From: Closterium sp. Naga37s-1
Taxonomy: Eukaryota; Streptophyta; Zygnematophyceae; Desmidiales; Closteriaceae
Assembly: GCA_947471745.1 (NCBI GenBank)
Contig: CANJKZ010000010.1
Coordinates: 3,831,501 to 3,895,500, forward strand
Reading direction: 5' to 3'
Length of the DNA stretch: 64,000 nucleotides
Part shown: positions 22,080 to 34,000 of the stretch, one piece after another
Position numbering within the stretch: the first letter of the stretch is position 1
Layout of the letters: every line of letters starts with the position of its first letter
Made by a program: the position numbers and the translations under genes
The notes under the pieces: generated by a model
The model's database searches: none
What the model was told of the DNA's origin: nothing
What the model saw: only the letters and a program-made list of their open reading frames with translations

Positions 22080-23405
22080 GCGCCTTCGTAGCATGCACCG
22101 CCGTGTCCTTGTCTCTGGTCTTCCCAGGGTTCTCCCTCCTCTACCACCCTCCCCTGCCCCTCCCTGCCTTCCCTGTGTCGAGGGGCGGCAGCGCGCTGCT
22201 CCTCACTCCTCCTCGTTCCCCCCGACGACTGCTCCCCTGCAGACCCTGCACATGGACGTGTGGGGCCCAGCCCGCGTCCGTGGATAGGACTGCGAGCGGT
22301 ACTTCCTGCTGGTTGTTGACGACTACTCTCGCTACACCACGGTCTTCCCCTTGCGCACCAAGGGTGAGGTTCCTGATGTTTTGATCCCTTGGATCCGCGC
22401 TGCTTGTCTCCAGCTCCGCGAGGGTTTTGATCCCTTGGTCTTTGCTACTTCTGACACTGAGGGACTCGCCCACGTGAGGTCGGAGCTGCAGAAGAGACAC
22501 ACGTGCACAGACCTGGGTGAGCTGCGCAGCTATCTTGGCTTGCGGATCACCCGTGACAGAGCACAGCGCACCATTACTTTGACTCAGTCACACGTGGTGC
22601 AGCAGGTCCTTCAGCGCTTCGGCTTCACGTACTCCTCGCCGCAGCCCACTCCTCTGCCTACTCGCCACTCGCTCTCAGCTCTGCCTTCGGATGAGTCCGT
22701 AGAGCCGAGTGGCCCGTATCCAGAGCTTGTGGGCTGCCTCATGTACCTGATGACCTGCACTCGACCTGACCTTGCATACCCTCTTAGCATCCTGGCACGC
22801 TACGTTGCGCCCGGGAGACACCGACCAGAGCACTGGAAGGCCGCTAAGAGGGTGATGCGCTACTTGTGCAGTACGTCGGGCATGGGGCTCGTGCTTGGAG
22901 GACAGGCTCGAGTTGTCCTCACTGGTCACGCAGACGCTTCTTGGGTTGACGACTTGGCTACGCAGCGGTCGTCACAGGGTTACACCTTCAGCCTTGGCTC
23001 CGGTTCTGTTTCGTGGCGGTCTACCCGCTCGTCTTCTGTTCTTAGCTCCAGCTGTGAGGCTGAGATCTACGCAGGGGCCATGGCTGCACAGGAATTACGC
23101 TGGCTGACCTACTTGTTGACCGACTTGGGAGAGTCGCCTCGTTCTCTCCAGTGCTGTACGTCGACAACAAGGCCATGATTGCCTTGTGTCAGGAGCAAAG
23201 ACTGGAGCACAGGACGAAGCACATCGCTCTCCGCTACTTCCTTGCTCGAGAGTTGCAGCAGCGTGGTCAGCTTCGTCTTGCCTACGTGGCCACTCAGGCC
23301 AACAATGCTGATATCTTCACCAAGGCACTTCAGCCTTGTGATCATCATCGTTTCTGTACTGTTCTAGGCCTTGTGCCCACCGAGCCTCACTTGCTTACTT
23401 CTTGA
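22080..23405 (+). pseudogene. Copia family B, second half, internally deleted
   Basis: This continues the copy interrupted at 15697. It reads CLPCVEGRQRAAPHSS and LHMDVWGPARVRG, then a stop, then YFLLVVDDYSRYTTVFPL. It jumps from integrase directly into late RT (near 22,430: DPLVFATSDTEGLAHVRSEL), so the integrase core and the YVDD region are deleted. RNase H follows (HADASWVDD, CEAEIYAGAMAAQEL) with a frame change near 23,155, ending at 23405. The Copia B copy at 31-36.9 kb is its best relative in this window. Confidence 0.85.
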
Positions 23406-23634
23406 CTTTGCTTGTACTGTGATCTTTATACATATACCTGCATGCTTACACTTGCTAGGTTGTGATCACTGTATTGTTTGTTTGCCTCTATATAACTCTG
23501 CATGTGGATTGGCCTTGTGGCCATTTCCTTGTGCTCAGAATGAGTGGTGACGTCGTGATCCACCATGAGCTTGCTTTGCTTCTCTTGACTGGTCTTGTGA
23601 CCTCTTGTTCTCCCCCACTTTGCCTATGGGGGTG

Positions 23635-23762
23635 TGTCAAACTTATATGACATAGTCTGTGTAGGCTGTAGTGGGGTAGACAATATGGGGTACAACACTT
23701 TTAGGGTTTCCTACTTGTACCCACCTGCTTCCTAGTTCATTCATTCCTCGTTCTTATTTTCA
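23635..23762 (+). repeat. 3' LTR of the chimeric Copia copy
   Basis: It starts TGTCAAACTTATATGACATAG right after a tatgggggtg polypurine tract. It follows the LTR of element B (minus strand of 30677-30802) along its length with many substitutions, ending about ttattttca. No matching family-B 5' LTR is seen near 12.5 kb. Confidence 0.75.
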
Positions 23763-24034
23763 CATCGCTAGGCACAATTCATGCTCGATGTGGAAACAAA
23801 CTAGCAAGAAAGAACCTCCTATCCAGCCTATTGCTAAAGTAAACTGCGTAAGGTAGCCATTGACTACAATGGTGCCTTCGCCTAGCCTAGATTCCTACTC
23901 CTCCCGTTTGATATTTCTTGTTTCCCGACTGCCTCACTACAGTGTCGCCTACTTACTTTCTATATGTCTTGCTTTTATATTGAATTGCTCTTACTCCAAA
24001 AAATAAAAGCATGAAACAGCTCATCCTCAATCAT

Positions 24035-24485
24035 CTCTTCTTGTTTCGCTGCTGTCGCTGACTTTGCCTCTACTTGCCGCCTTGACTACGCCACTCAGTT
24101 GGTCTTTGCTCCTACCCGTCCTGTCTATCCGGTGTGCTCTTGCCCTTGGCAATGACGTCATAGAGGATAGGCAGTTCGAGCTATATTTCCTTGCGACCGC
24201 TATTCCTCTTCTTTGCTACTAGCCCTTGAAGGTGACCTTGACACTGTTACCGTCCTGACCCATGGCATCTATGTCGAGGTAGTCTTGGGACCCTGAACCT
24301 CTCAGTGGATAGCAGTTATGGAGGCATACTGTATATGGCATCTTGGAAGTTCGCAGGCACCAATATTGACATAGTTACCCCTCCCGAGGGAGCGAAGTCG
24401 ATGATATGTAGATCTTCAAGATGAAATGACCACATGGAGAGCCTTCTGTCTTTTTAGGCACGCTACGTGGCTAGAGGCTTAAGTT
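24035..24485 (+). pseudogene. Decayed Copia linker/RT start
   Basis: Scattered + strand pieces can be lined up with element B: a CRLDYA segment, EGDLDTVTV (for EGDPDALDI), SQWIAVMEAY, WHLGSSQAPI and ATWLEA. Many stops and frame changes interrupt them. The remnant ends abruptly against the oppositely oriented Copia C. The 23,763-24,034 interval beside it shows nothing recognisable. Confidence 0.6.
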
Positions 24486-27400
24486 AGCGAGAAGGGGGAG
24501 ACTTCTTCGACGCCCCACTTCTCCCCTCATCGACGGAGGCCGACACCGGAGTCAGCCCACGCAGGTCGGCAACAAGGGGCGGGGCAAGCGCAAGGGAGGG
24601 AGGGCGGACACCCTCGACGTCCTTATCAGCAATCTCACCGACCTCGAGCAGAGGGAGCGTCACCGTCGAGGTGTCCGTCAGCGGGTTGACCGGCGTCCGC
24701 CCCGACGCCGGCCCGAGCTCTGCCTTCCAAACCTCCAGCGACATTGTTTCGTAGAACACCACGTCCGACGTGGTGACCACTCGGTTGTCGGCGATGTCGA
24801 GGAGCTCCCAGCCCTTGCTCTCCTCCAACACACCGAGATGAAGGCCCCATTGGGCCTTCGGCTTCAACTTTCCGCCACGCTGCTGCTCGGGGACCAGGAA
24901 CTGCGCCATGCAGCCCCACACCTGTGCCAGCGACAAGTCGGGTTTCTTCCCGGTCAGCAGCTGGTACGGCGTCGTCCCCGGCGGCAGTGCCGACCTCTCA
25001 AGGCAGTTGCAGACCCAGACGGCCTGCCGCAGAGTAAGGTGCCACCAGTGGTGCTGCACGCCCATGTGCAGCAGCATCGTCCACACCGACTCCGCCACTG
25101 TCAACATCTCCCGCTCTGCCATGCCGTTCTGCTGCGGGGTGTACGGGCAGGTGAGGTAGTGGATGATCCCCTTGCCGTCCACGAAAGCGGTGAACTCCTT
25201 CCCGAGGAACTCCCCTCCTCGGTCGGAGCGCAGCATCAGCACCGACTTCTTGGTCTGCTGCTCAGCCACCACCAGCCACTGCTGGAACTCCCGCAGCACG
25301 TCGGACTTGTTGGCGACCGGCCTTGCCCAAACATAGCGGGTTATGCGGTCCTTTAGTAGCAAGAAGTACAGGCTACCGTCCTTGGTAGTCACGCAGAATG
25401 GCCCGCACAGGTCGATGTGCACGACAGCCAACACGTCGTCGGCGTCGGAGCCCTGGTCGAGGAAGTTGTGCCGCGCCAGCTTCGCGCCGCCGCACAAAAT
25501 GCACGGTGGTCGGCGCCGGTCTGCGGCTTGAGGTCCAGCCCAGTGGCGACCTCGTGCTTTGCCGAGCTCCGGATGGTGTCCATGCCGACATGCGCGAGCC
25601 TCGCATGTAGCCGGTCCGGCGTGGACTTCGTCGCCGAGACTATCGCCCGCAAGGCCACCACCTCCGTCGACGTCGCCGAGTAGGGACGTAGGTCGGTGCA
25701 AAGGACTCGTTCGGTGTATGACGCTCGACCGAGAACGTCTCCCGCTGCCAAGACGAGCAGCATCCCGTCACCATCTTCCTACAGCTTTACGGCGTTCTCC
25801 TTCAGCTGGCCGGCAGAGAGCACGTTCGCCTTCACGCCCGGAACGTAGAGCACGTCGGGGATAAGCACCTGCTTACCGGCGTCGCCCTGCAGGGCGACGG
25901 TGCCACTGCCACGAACGTCCTGCAGCGCCCCATTGAAGTCACGCACGTGCCTGACATCGCCGCTCGCGACGAAGGCCTCCTTCGTCCCCATCAGGTGGTG
26001 CGAGCAGCCGCTGTCGAGCAGGACCACCGCCGGGTTTGCCTGTACAGCTGCTGCCACTTCCTGGAAGTCCTCGCCGGCCTCCGACGCCAGCGAGACGGTT
26101 GGCTGCACGACGCCGACCAGCGAGCACGACGCCTCCTTGTCGTCTCGCCCCTTGCCGCCAGTAGAGGAGTCGGCATCCTTCGTCGAGGTCGACGACTTGG
26201 TCGAATGCTGCTCCCTGCGCGGCTTATTCTCCCGACGAGGACGACGCCCGGCCGATCTCCCTCGGCCTCCTTTAACATCGTCGTCATCGGAGTCACTGCG
26301 GTCGGGGCACTCGAAGGAGAGGTGGTCGGGGCTGTGGTAGATCCAACACTCCCGACGCCGACTTCCTCCTCCACGACCGCCATCCGTGGCCGACTTCCTC
26401 TTGACGGCGTCCTTGGCTGGCTTCCCAGCACTGCTTCCATTGCCGCCAAGCTGTCCGCATTGTCCCGGTCGACCAACTTGCGTCGCCGGGGCGACGTAGT
26501 TCGCCTGCGGCAAGAGCTCCGAGGACCGCTCGGCTTCAACATTGCCTCGTCCCGCAGGATATATGAGGTCAGGGAGTCCTCGTTGAGCGTCACCCGCGTG
26601 CTCGGCACCACTAACAGCCGTTTCAGTAGGTTGTAGTTGCTCGGGAGCCCCTTTAGCATGTGCGTGACGTACCACGCCGACGAGTACTGCACGCCGGCCA
26701 TCCTCATAGTGGCGAGAAGTCGCCGAGCCCGGTTGCAGTAGTCCGTTGCCGTATCCTGGTCGCCCATTCGCAGATGCGTCATCTGCTCCTCAAGGTGGCC
26801 GATGTACAGGTCGTCGGTGACCTGGTTCATCGACTCGATGAAGTGCCACGCCTAGTGGCCGGCGTCCAGGTAGTCCCTACATGGCTTCAGGGCGATCTGC
26901 ACGCCCGGCGAGCAGCACCGCGAGATGACGCGAAATGCGAAACTCCGCACGCAGTTCGGAGTAGTTCTCCGACAGCGTTGCCACGGTGCCGTCGGCGAAG
27001 TCCATCAGCCCGGCCATCTCCAGCTGTGGCTCGATGGCTTCCTTCCACGTGAGAATGTCGGGTCGACCGTCCAGCAGGGGGGTGACAGAGATTTTGTCCG
27101 GCGTAAACTTGAAGTAGCCGTAGCTCGGCGCTATACCGTCCGCTGTTATATGAGTCGCCGCCGACGGTGTCAATCCGCTTCGTCGACCTCCGATGTCGCC
27201 TTACGAGGAGCCTGAAGCCACCGATGACCGCATCCCTCACGCCTAAATGCCGCCAACTTCATCGGCGTGTATCACACCTCGCTGCCTCGTCGTGCTTCCT
27301 ACACTGCTGCCGACCTGGTCACCGGCGTTGACGCCCACATCGACGCCGCCCTCGTTGTTCACCGGTCGAGGAGAAGCAGGCCGACAAGGGTGCTCCGTCG

Positions 27401-27536
27401 CCCACACGGCGCGGATGCCAGCCTCAACGACCGCCCAGGGGATGTCCACGTACTCGCGCGCCTCATGGCGTCTCCTCGAATCCTCCAGCCGTGCCTCTAA
27501 GGTGTCCGCAACACCATTGTCACCTACGCCAACCAT
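24484..27536 (-). pseudogene. Copia family C: Gag, protease, integrase only
   Basis: Gag starts at the ATG at 27536 (MVGVGDNGVADTLEARLEDS). Gag motifs continue in two frames: APSYGYFKFTPDKI, then TDDLYIGHLEEQMTHLRMGD. Protease/pre-integrase lies in 25779-26675, with a CCHC-like CWIYHSPDHLSFEC, LLDSGCSHHLMG and YVPGVKANVLSAGQL. Integrase occupies 24484-25701, with HIDLCGPF, LRSDRGGEFLGKEF and TPQQNGMAEREM carrying the D-D-E residues. No RT or RNase H follows, because the copy ends near 24484. Several frame breaks occur, and the apparent starts of the two downstream frames are not ATG. Confidence 0.85.
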
Positions 27537-27643
27537 GGTGGTGACTAACGCACAGCTGCCGGCCTACGAACTACTTAGGTAAGTGGGACTAAGCCGACTA
27601 GACTGAAAACTACGTCGCGGTGCCGTCCACGCTCACTGCACCA

Positions 27644-27799
27644 TGCGGAGATAACGGGAGCTAGACTATGGGCTAGGTATGGATGCTCGGGAGATCTCTG
27701 CGTTCCTTAGTCCTTTGCTTGTGTGTTCTCTACTTGCTCATTCACGGGGAGATTTTGCAAGAGTTTCACTAGCAAAGATTGACAATAATGATCGTAACA
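27644..27799 (-). repeat. Putative 5' LTR of Copia C
   Basis: On the minus strand this starts TGTTACGATCATTATTGTC and ends CTCCGCA, followed by the same TGGTGCAGTGAGCG primer-site-like sequence seen after 12,725. The outer boundary is inferred only from the TG...CA rule and loose similarity to 12,533-12,725. Confidence 0.45.
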
Positions 27800-29627
27800 A
27801 CATTGGCAACACAGACTACCTCAGAGCTAGCAAGGCTGCTGGTCGACCTCCAGCGCAGCACGGTTGACCCCGATCCAGCGCAGCAGAGCTCGCATCGCTC
27901 CCGCGTTGCAGAGTAGCGGTTCGCCAACGTTGCAAGTCCATAGTGTGCCAATGCTGCAGCAAGTCGACTGCACAGCATTGCACCCGCAGGACAATGGTGC
28001 ACCTGCTTCGCAGGTGCGTGCAGCTGGTTAGTGCACCGCTCCTCGTCACGTGCACAGCGCAGACGCCCTGCTCGACTCCACGCCAGCGACTGCGCCCACC
28101 AGCCACGTCGACCTCGGGATACCATTTTCGATGTCGGCCTCGCAGGAACCACCCTCACGACTTTCGCCAGGTATCTCGGTCGACCGGGCAACCACGCCTA
28201 GTCGACCCGCCCTGTCTATCGCCGGCTACACAGCCCGGGCGTCCCCGGTCCGGCGTTCAGGCGTCCAGGAAGACGTGCAGACGCCCAGGTCGGCGTCCAG
28301 GAGCCCGGGACGCCGACCAGACGCCCAGGTCGGCGTCCAGCCTCCCAAGACGCCGTCCAGGCGCTCAGGACGGCATCCGCCTGCTCGGCGCCCTCCAGCC
28401 ATGCGCCCTCCAGCTCGGCGCCCTTGTAGTGGCCCCCATGCCCACTGCTGCAGGCCGGCTGCATTCCCCGCACACCCGACCACGAATTCGGCTCCGCCCA
28501 AGCAAGGACGGGGCCAAACAACACTCCTGTTGACAGCATCCGCCGCAGCTGCATCTGCCACCATTGCACCTGCCTGCTGCTGCATCTTCCGCTGCACCTT
28601 CAAGGGGTGTTTCCTATACATGGTTTTTGCGGTAGGCAGTTAAGGGGTGTGCCAAAATATACTCATATATATTAACTGCCTTTATTGTATTCTAGTATAG
28701 CCATTCCTATCCAACTCTTGGTTATATTTCCTTGCATTGTGTGCCTTGTATTCCTCACCCACCTTCTAGTCAATCGACTTCTTCCTTTCTCTCACTCATC
28801 TCATGGTTATCTTGATTTTTTTTTCTTCGTCAGATCACACTACACAGTAGAATAACCATTCTACACATCCACCTGTTCCACACAAGCCAGTTCGGCATTA
28901 AAGTCCACCGTTCAGCTGAGCTGCCTATCTCCCTGTCAATCCGGCATGAAGCTCTGTGCATCTCAGCCCCCAAAATCTCGTCCTTCATGGACAACAAATC
29001 CCCCAATACTCGGGCCATGGAGGAGCAGGAGGCAGTGGGCATGGCAGTGCAGGCGAACGCAAGGCGGGCCATATGCAGCACACAAATTCTAGAGCAACTA
29101 AGTGAAGGTTCTTGAATTCTGCCACGTTGTTGGATGCCATCAATCGGGCCCACATGCTTGGGTACAACGACCACATCGATGTGATGATGCGGTGCCATGA
29201 AGTTTTTGGCAGTTGGTGCTACAATTTAGTGTACAGCGAATGCTGACAATACACCCAAGAAGTTTTCTAACCACTTGTACGATACGGATCGTTGATTCAC
29301 ATGTTTTGGACTTACAGATTGTTTGAGGTTTTTCTGCGTGTCCTTTATCATATGAACAGCCTTGCGTGCCGTAATAACCACAGCATCACCACTCCAAAGC
29401 TGCCCAAGATAGAAAACAATACCGTAACATCAAAGAGGTGTAAAACAAGTACAACAACTCATTTACTTATCGCTGATTGGTTCTCACATTTTTATTTAAT
29501 AATTATTTCTCTGTGTGTGCATGGCTCATACATAAGTGATATGATATATATTAATCAACATACCTGCGCACGTCTGCATATGGAGCGACAATGGTAATAT
29601 AAAGTGATAAAATAGGGCCTGCCATCA
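27800..29627. other. No gene recognised; local repeats
   Basis: A short tandem region with units like acgcccaggtcggcgtccag lies at about 28,265-28,390. The 28,640-28,800 and 29,290-29,620 stretches are A/T-rich. An open minus-strand frame at 28,830-29,198 resembles nothing I know. Confidence 0.5.
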
Positions 29628-30676
29628 TACCGTATGGCCCCGGATATAAGCGCAGGCCTATGTTAAGCGCATGCGCTTGTATATGGAGCAATGCGCTTAT
29701 GGCCGATCCTCAATTATAAGCGCACCCCTTGGAAAATCGTGACTTATTATAAGCGCACCCATTTAGTTAAAAAAAAATTAACATTTTTTTTTAACCTACC
29801 TAGCCTACATGTTCTAATCTTTACATTAACTTAGACAATCACATACAAGGGTGGTCTTTGCTGTCCTGCACTACACACCTTTCAACCTGCCTAGTCTACC
29901 CTACTGCCTATTCTTCCTCCTCGTCCGACTCGGGCTCGGTGGAGTTGTTGCCCCAGAACCCATCTGCCTGGATGTCGTCGTCCACCTCCACCTCATGGGA
30001 CAACTGGCCTCTCCGGTGCGCCAGCACCAGTTTGTCTTCGCTCCCATCAAGGGCGTTGCTGATGCCGCACGTGAGGAAGGCTCTCTTGATCAGGTCGGCG
30101 GGCACCGCCTTCCACGCCCGGGAAATCCACTTGAGCACCACCTCCGGAGGTGGTTTCTTGATGTTCCCTGCATCACACGGAGTGGGGCGGGGAAAACATG
30201 AGACAACTAAACAGGCATACAAGCTCAAGATTTGCAGACGGGAGCACATGTCGTCACTCACCTGCCGGGGTCAGGATGTTCATGCCGTCCGCCTCAAACC
30301 AAGTCTGGTACTGCTGACGAATGCTTGCTTTGAAGCTTTTGTTGATCGACACATCGAGGGGCTGCAGGTCTGCCGTGCAACCCGCCGGAATGATAGCATG
30401 CACGATGTTGAGCGCCGCGAATCTCTCCTTGACTTCTGGTGTCAAGTGACCGCGATACGAGTCGAGCACCAGCATGGCGCTACGACTCTGCAGGCCGAAT
30501 TTCGGCTTCAGGAACGGCACCACGCCCGTGTTGAGCCACTCGATGACGCCAGCGGCCTCCATCCACCCGTTCGCTTGGCAGCCGACCACAACATCTGCAC
30601 GCAAGGAAAAAGAACGGTTGACGACTCTGGTAGTAACGGGAATAAACACGCGCGACGATCACGTACCGTTCGGGAA

Positions 30677-30802
30677 TGAGAAGAAACGAGGAATGAAAAT
30701 GACTAAGTGAAAGTTGGGTACAAAAAGAAAACCCTAGAAAACTGTACCCCATATGTGCCACCCCACTATAGCCTACAGTAGCTATGTCATATAAATCTGA
30801 CA
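30677..30802 (-). repeat. Copia B 3' LTR
   Basis: This 126-bp direct repeat has one mismatch to the 5' LTR at 38173-38298. Its ends are TG...CA. Confidence 0.95.
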
Positions 30803-31011
30803 CACCCCCATAGGCAAAGTGGGGGAGAACAAGGGGTCACAGGACCAGTCAAGCAAAGCAAAACAAGCTCAGGGTGGATCACAAAGTCACCACACATTCC
30901 GAGCACAAGTTCAAGGCCACAAGGCCAGTTCACATGCAGGATTACATATATATATAAGGCTAGACAAGCAAGAGCAGGAGTATATATATATATGCATCAG
31001 TACAAACAAGG

Positions 31012-34000
31012 TCAAGGGGTGAGCAAGTGAGGCAAGGTGGGCACAAGACCCAGCTGAGTACAGAAGCGCTGATGATCACAAGGCGCAAGTGCCTTGGTGA
31101 AGATATCAGCAGTGTTGGCCTGAGAGGCCACGTACGCAAGCCGCAGCTGACCACGCTGCTGTAGCTCACGAGCAAGGAAGTAGCGGAGAGCAATGTGCTT
31201 CGTTCTGTGCTCCAGTCTCTGCTCTCGACACAAGGCCAGCATGGCCTTGTTGTCTACGTACAGCACTGGAGGAGAACGAGGCGGCTCTCCGAGGTCAGTT
31301 AGCAGGTAGGTGAGCCAGCGAAGCTCCTGTGCAGCCATGGCCCCGGCGTAGATCTCAGCCTCACAACTGGAGCCGAGAACAGAAGACGAGCGGGTAGCCC
31401 GCCACGAAACAGAACCGGAACCAAGGCTGAAGGTGTAACCCTGTGACGACCGCTGCGTAGCCTGGTCGTCAGCCCAAGAAGCGTCTGCGTGCCCAGTGAG
31501 GACCACTGGACTCTGCCCTCCAAGTACAAGCCCCATGCCCGACGTACTGCACAAGTAACGCAACACCCTCTTCGCTGCAGCCATGTGCTCCGGTCTGTGT
31601 CTCCCAGGAGCAACATAGCGTGCGAGAATGCTAAGAGGGTATGCGAGGTCAGGTCGTGTGCAGGTCATCAGGTACATGAGGCAGCCAACAAGCTCTGGGT
31701 ACGGGCCACTCGACTCTACGGACTCATCCGAAGGCAGAGCTGAGAGCGAGTGGCGAGTAGGCAGAGGAGTGGCCTGAGGCGAGGAGTACGTGAAGCCGAA
31801 GCGCTGAAGGACCTGCTGCACCATGTGTGACTGAGTCAGGGTAATGGTGCGGCGTGCTCTGTCCCGGGTGATCTGCAAGCCAAGGTAGCTGCGCAGTTCA
31901 CCCAGGTCTGTGCACGTGTGTCTCTTCTGCAGCTCGGACTTCACGTGGGCGAGTCCAGCAGTGTCAGCTGTGGCAAAGACCAAGTCGTCGACGTACACGA
32001 GGATGTAGAACGGCGGCAAAGAAGTGTCGGTGCGCAGAAACAGCGACGGGTCGGCAGTAGAGGGAGCAAACCCAAGAGCCGCAAGTGTAGTCCTCAGTGT
32101 GTCGTGCCACTCACGCGGTGCCTGGCGGAGACCGTAGACTGGCCGCCGGAGGCTCCACTGGGTGCCAGGAGGAAAAGACCCAGTGAAGCCAGGTGGGCGA
32201 CGCAGCCAGATCTCCTCGTGCAGGCTGCCCTGCAAGAAAGCAGTGCTGAAGTCAAGAGAGTGCAGCTCGTAGTCGTGGTGAGCAGCTATGTGCAGCAGTA
32301 CCCGAAGAGTGGTGATCTTCGGGGTGGGAGAGAAGGTCTGAAAGTAGTCAACTCCCTGCCGCTGACTGAAGCCACGAGCCACGTAACGCGCCTTGAAGAC
32401 AGGCGGAGAACCCGGCGGCCGCTTCACCCTGAAAATCCACATGCCACTGACGATGTTCGCCCCAGGCGGGGGAACCTCGTCAACGTAGGTGCCTGTGGAC
32501 TTCCAGGAAGCCATCTCTGTGTCCATAGCTGCCTGCCACTGAGAGGAGTAGGGACCCTCTATCGCCTCCGCGTAAGAGCGCGGAGTCGGGATGTCAAGTG
32601 CATCCGGGTCTCCCTCAGGGGTAAGCAGTACGGACACGAGATGAGGTGAAGCAGCAGCCAAACACTGGAACTCCTCCTGCCTGTCCTCAAGGACGTCCGT
32701 GCCAAGGGCACACTCACCCCCGACGGACGGAGGACAGACAGACTCAGACTCAGCGACAAGACAAGCAGCGTAGTCTAGACGACAGCGAGCAGCAAAGTCG
32801 ACGAGCTCAGCAACTAGGGCAGACGCAGCAGTGGACGCAAAGGAAGGGTCAGTGACGACAGTAGCAAGGAGACGCATGACAGTAGGACTGGCAGCACGAA
32901 GAGAGTCCGACTCTGGGTCGGGAAGAGCAGGAAGAGAGGACTCAGGAGGAGAAGGCAAAGGGGCACGCAGAGGAGCAGTGGACGGACGCAGAGACATCCG
33001 GTGCGTGCCAGGGACAAAAGGAGGACGCTGACGCGAACCACGACCACTAGCGCGAGCAGTACGGACAGGCGACGCAGGACGCGACGCAGGCTCACGACGC
33101 TCAGCAAGACCTCCAGTAGGACCAGTGTAGGGAGAAGGAGCGGGCAGTGGGGAGGTCGGCTGTAACTGTAACTGTGACAGGACAGGCTGTGGACTCTCTA
33201 AGGGAGGAGGAGGGCCAGTAGAAGGCGGGAGACCAAGAACCTGCTGAAGGAGCGGAACGAAGTACGGCCGAGGCCGCGCGGCGACTCCAGACACAGCAGG
33301 GACAGCACCAGTACCCCAAGCGGCAGCACCAGCGCCAGCAGCAACTCCAGCTCCAGTACCTCCAGCAGCACCAGTAGCACCCCCAGCAGGCCCGCCTCCA
33401 GGACCGACAGCAGTAGCCTCAGCGTCAACACCCTCAGCAGCTCCAGCTCCAGTCGTACCCGCAGACCCAGCAGCTCCAGTACTCCCAGTACGAGCACCTC
33501 CGGGACCCGCGGCACCAGCACCCTCAGTAGCCGAAGAACCTCCAGCTCCAGCAGCACGCCTCCAGCGCCGGGCAAACCACTCGCGCAGCTCCTATGGAGA
33601 GAGTGGCTCCCGCCGAGACGAAGCACCCGGAGAACCTCCAGGCTCAGCACCCCCAGACGCCACACCAGCAGGCCCAGCTCCCTCAGGCTCCACACCCCCA
33701 GGCCCAGTACCTCCAGGCGTAGCACCCCTAGGCTCAGCACCCCCAGGCTCAGCACCCCCAGGCTCAGCACCTCCAGTAGTAGCACCTCCAGGCTCAGCAC
33801 CCCCAGGCTCAGCACCCTCAGCAGCACCAGAGTCACCAGTAACCTCGACAGGCTCGACTGCGTCTACCTGGGACACACCTGAAGGGGCAGGACCCTGAGG
33901 GGGGAGGGGGTCTACCGGGGGGGGGCCTGGCACAAGGAAGAGCGGTGGTGGGGGGAGGGACGGAGTGCGGTAGGGGAAGAGGCGGTAGTAGGGGACCGAC

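Noticed and set aside
28830-29198. Open frame of 122 codons on the minus strand (and a partly open + frame)
   Set aside because: No motif recognised in either direction and no splice or promoter support.
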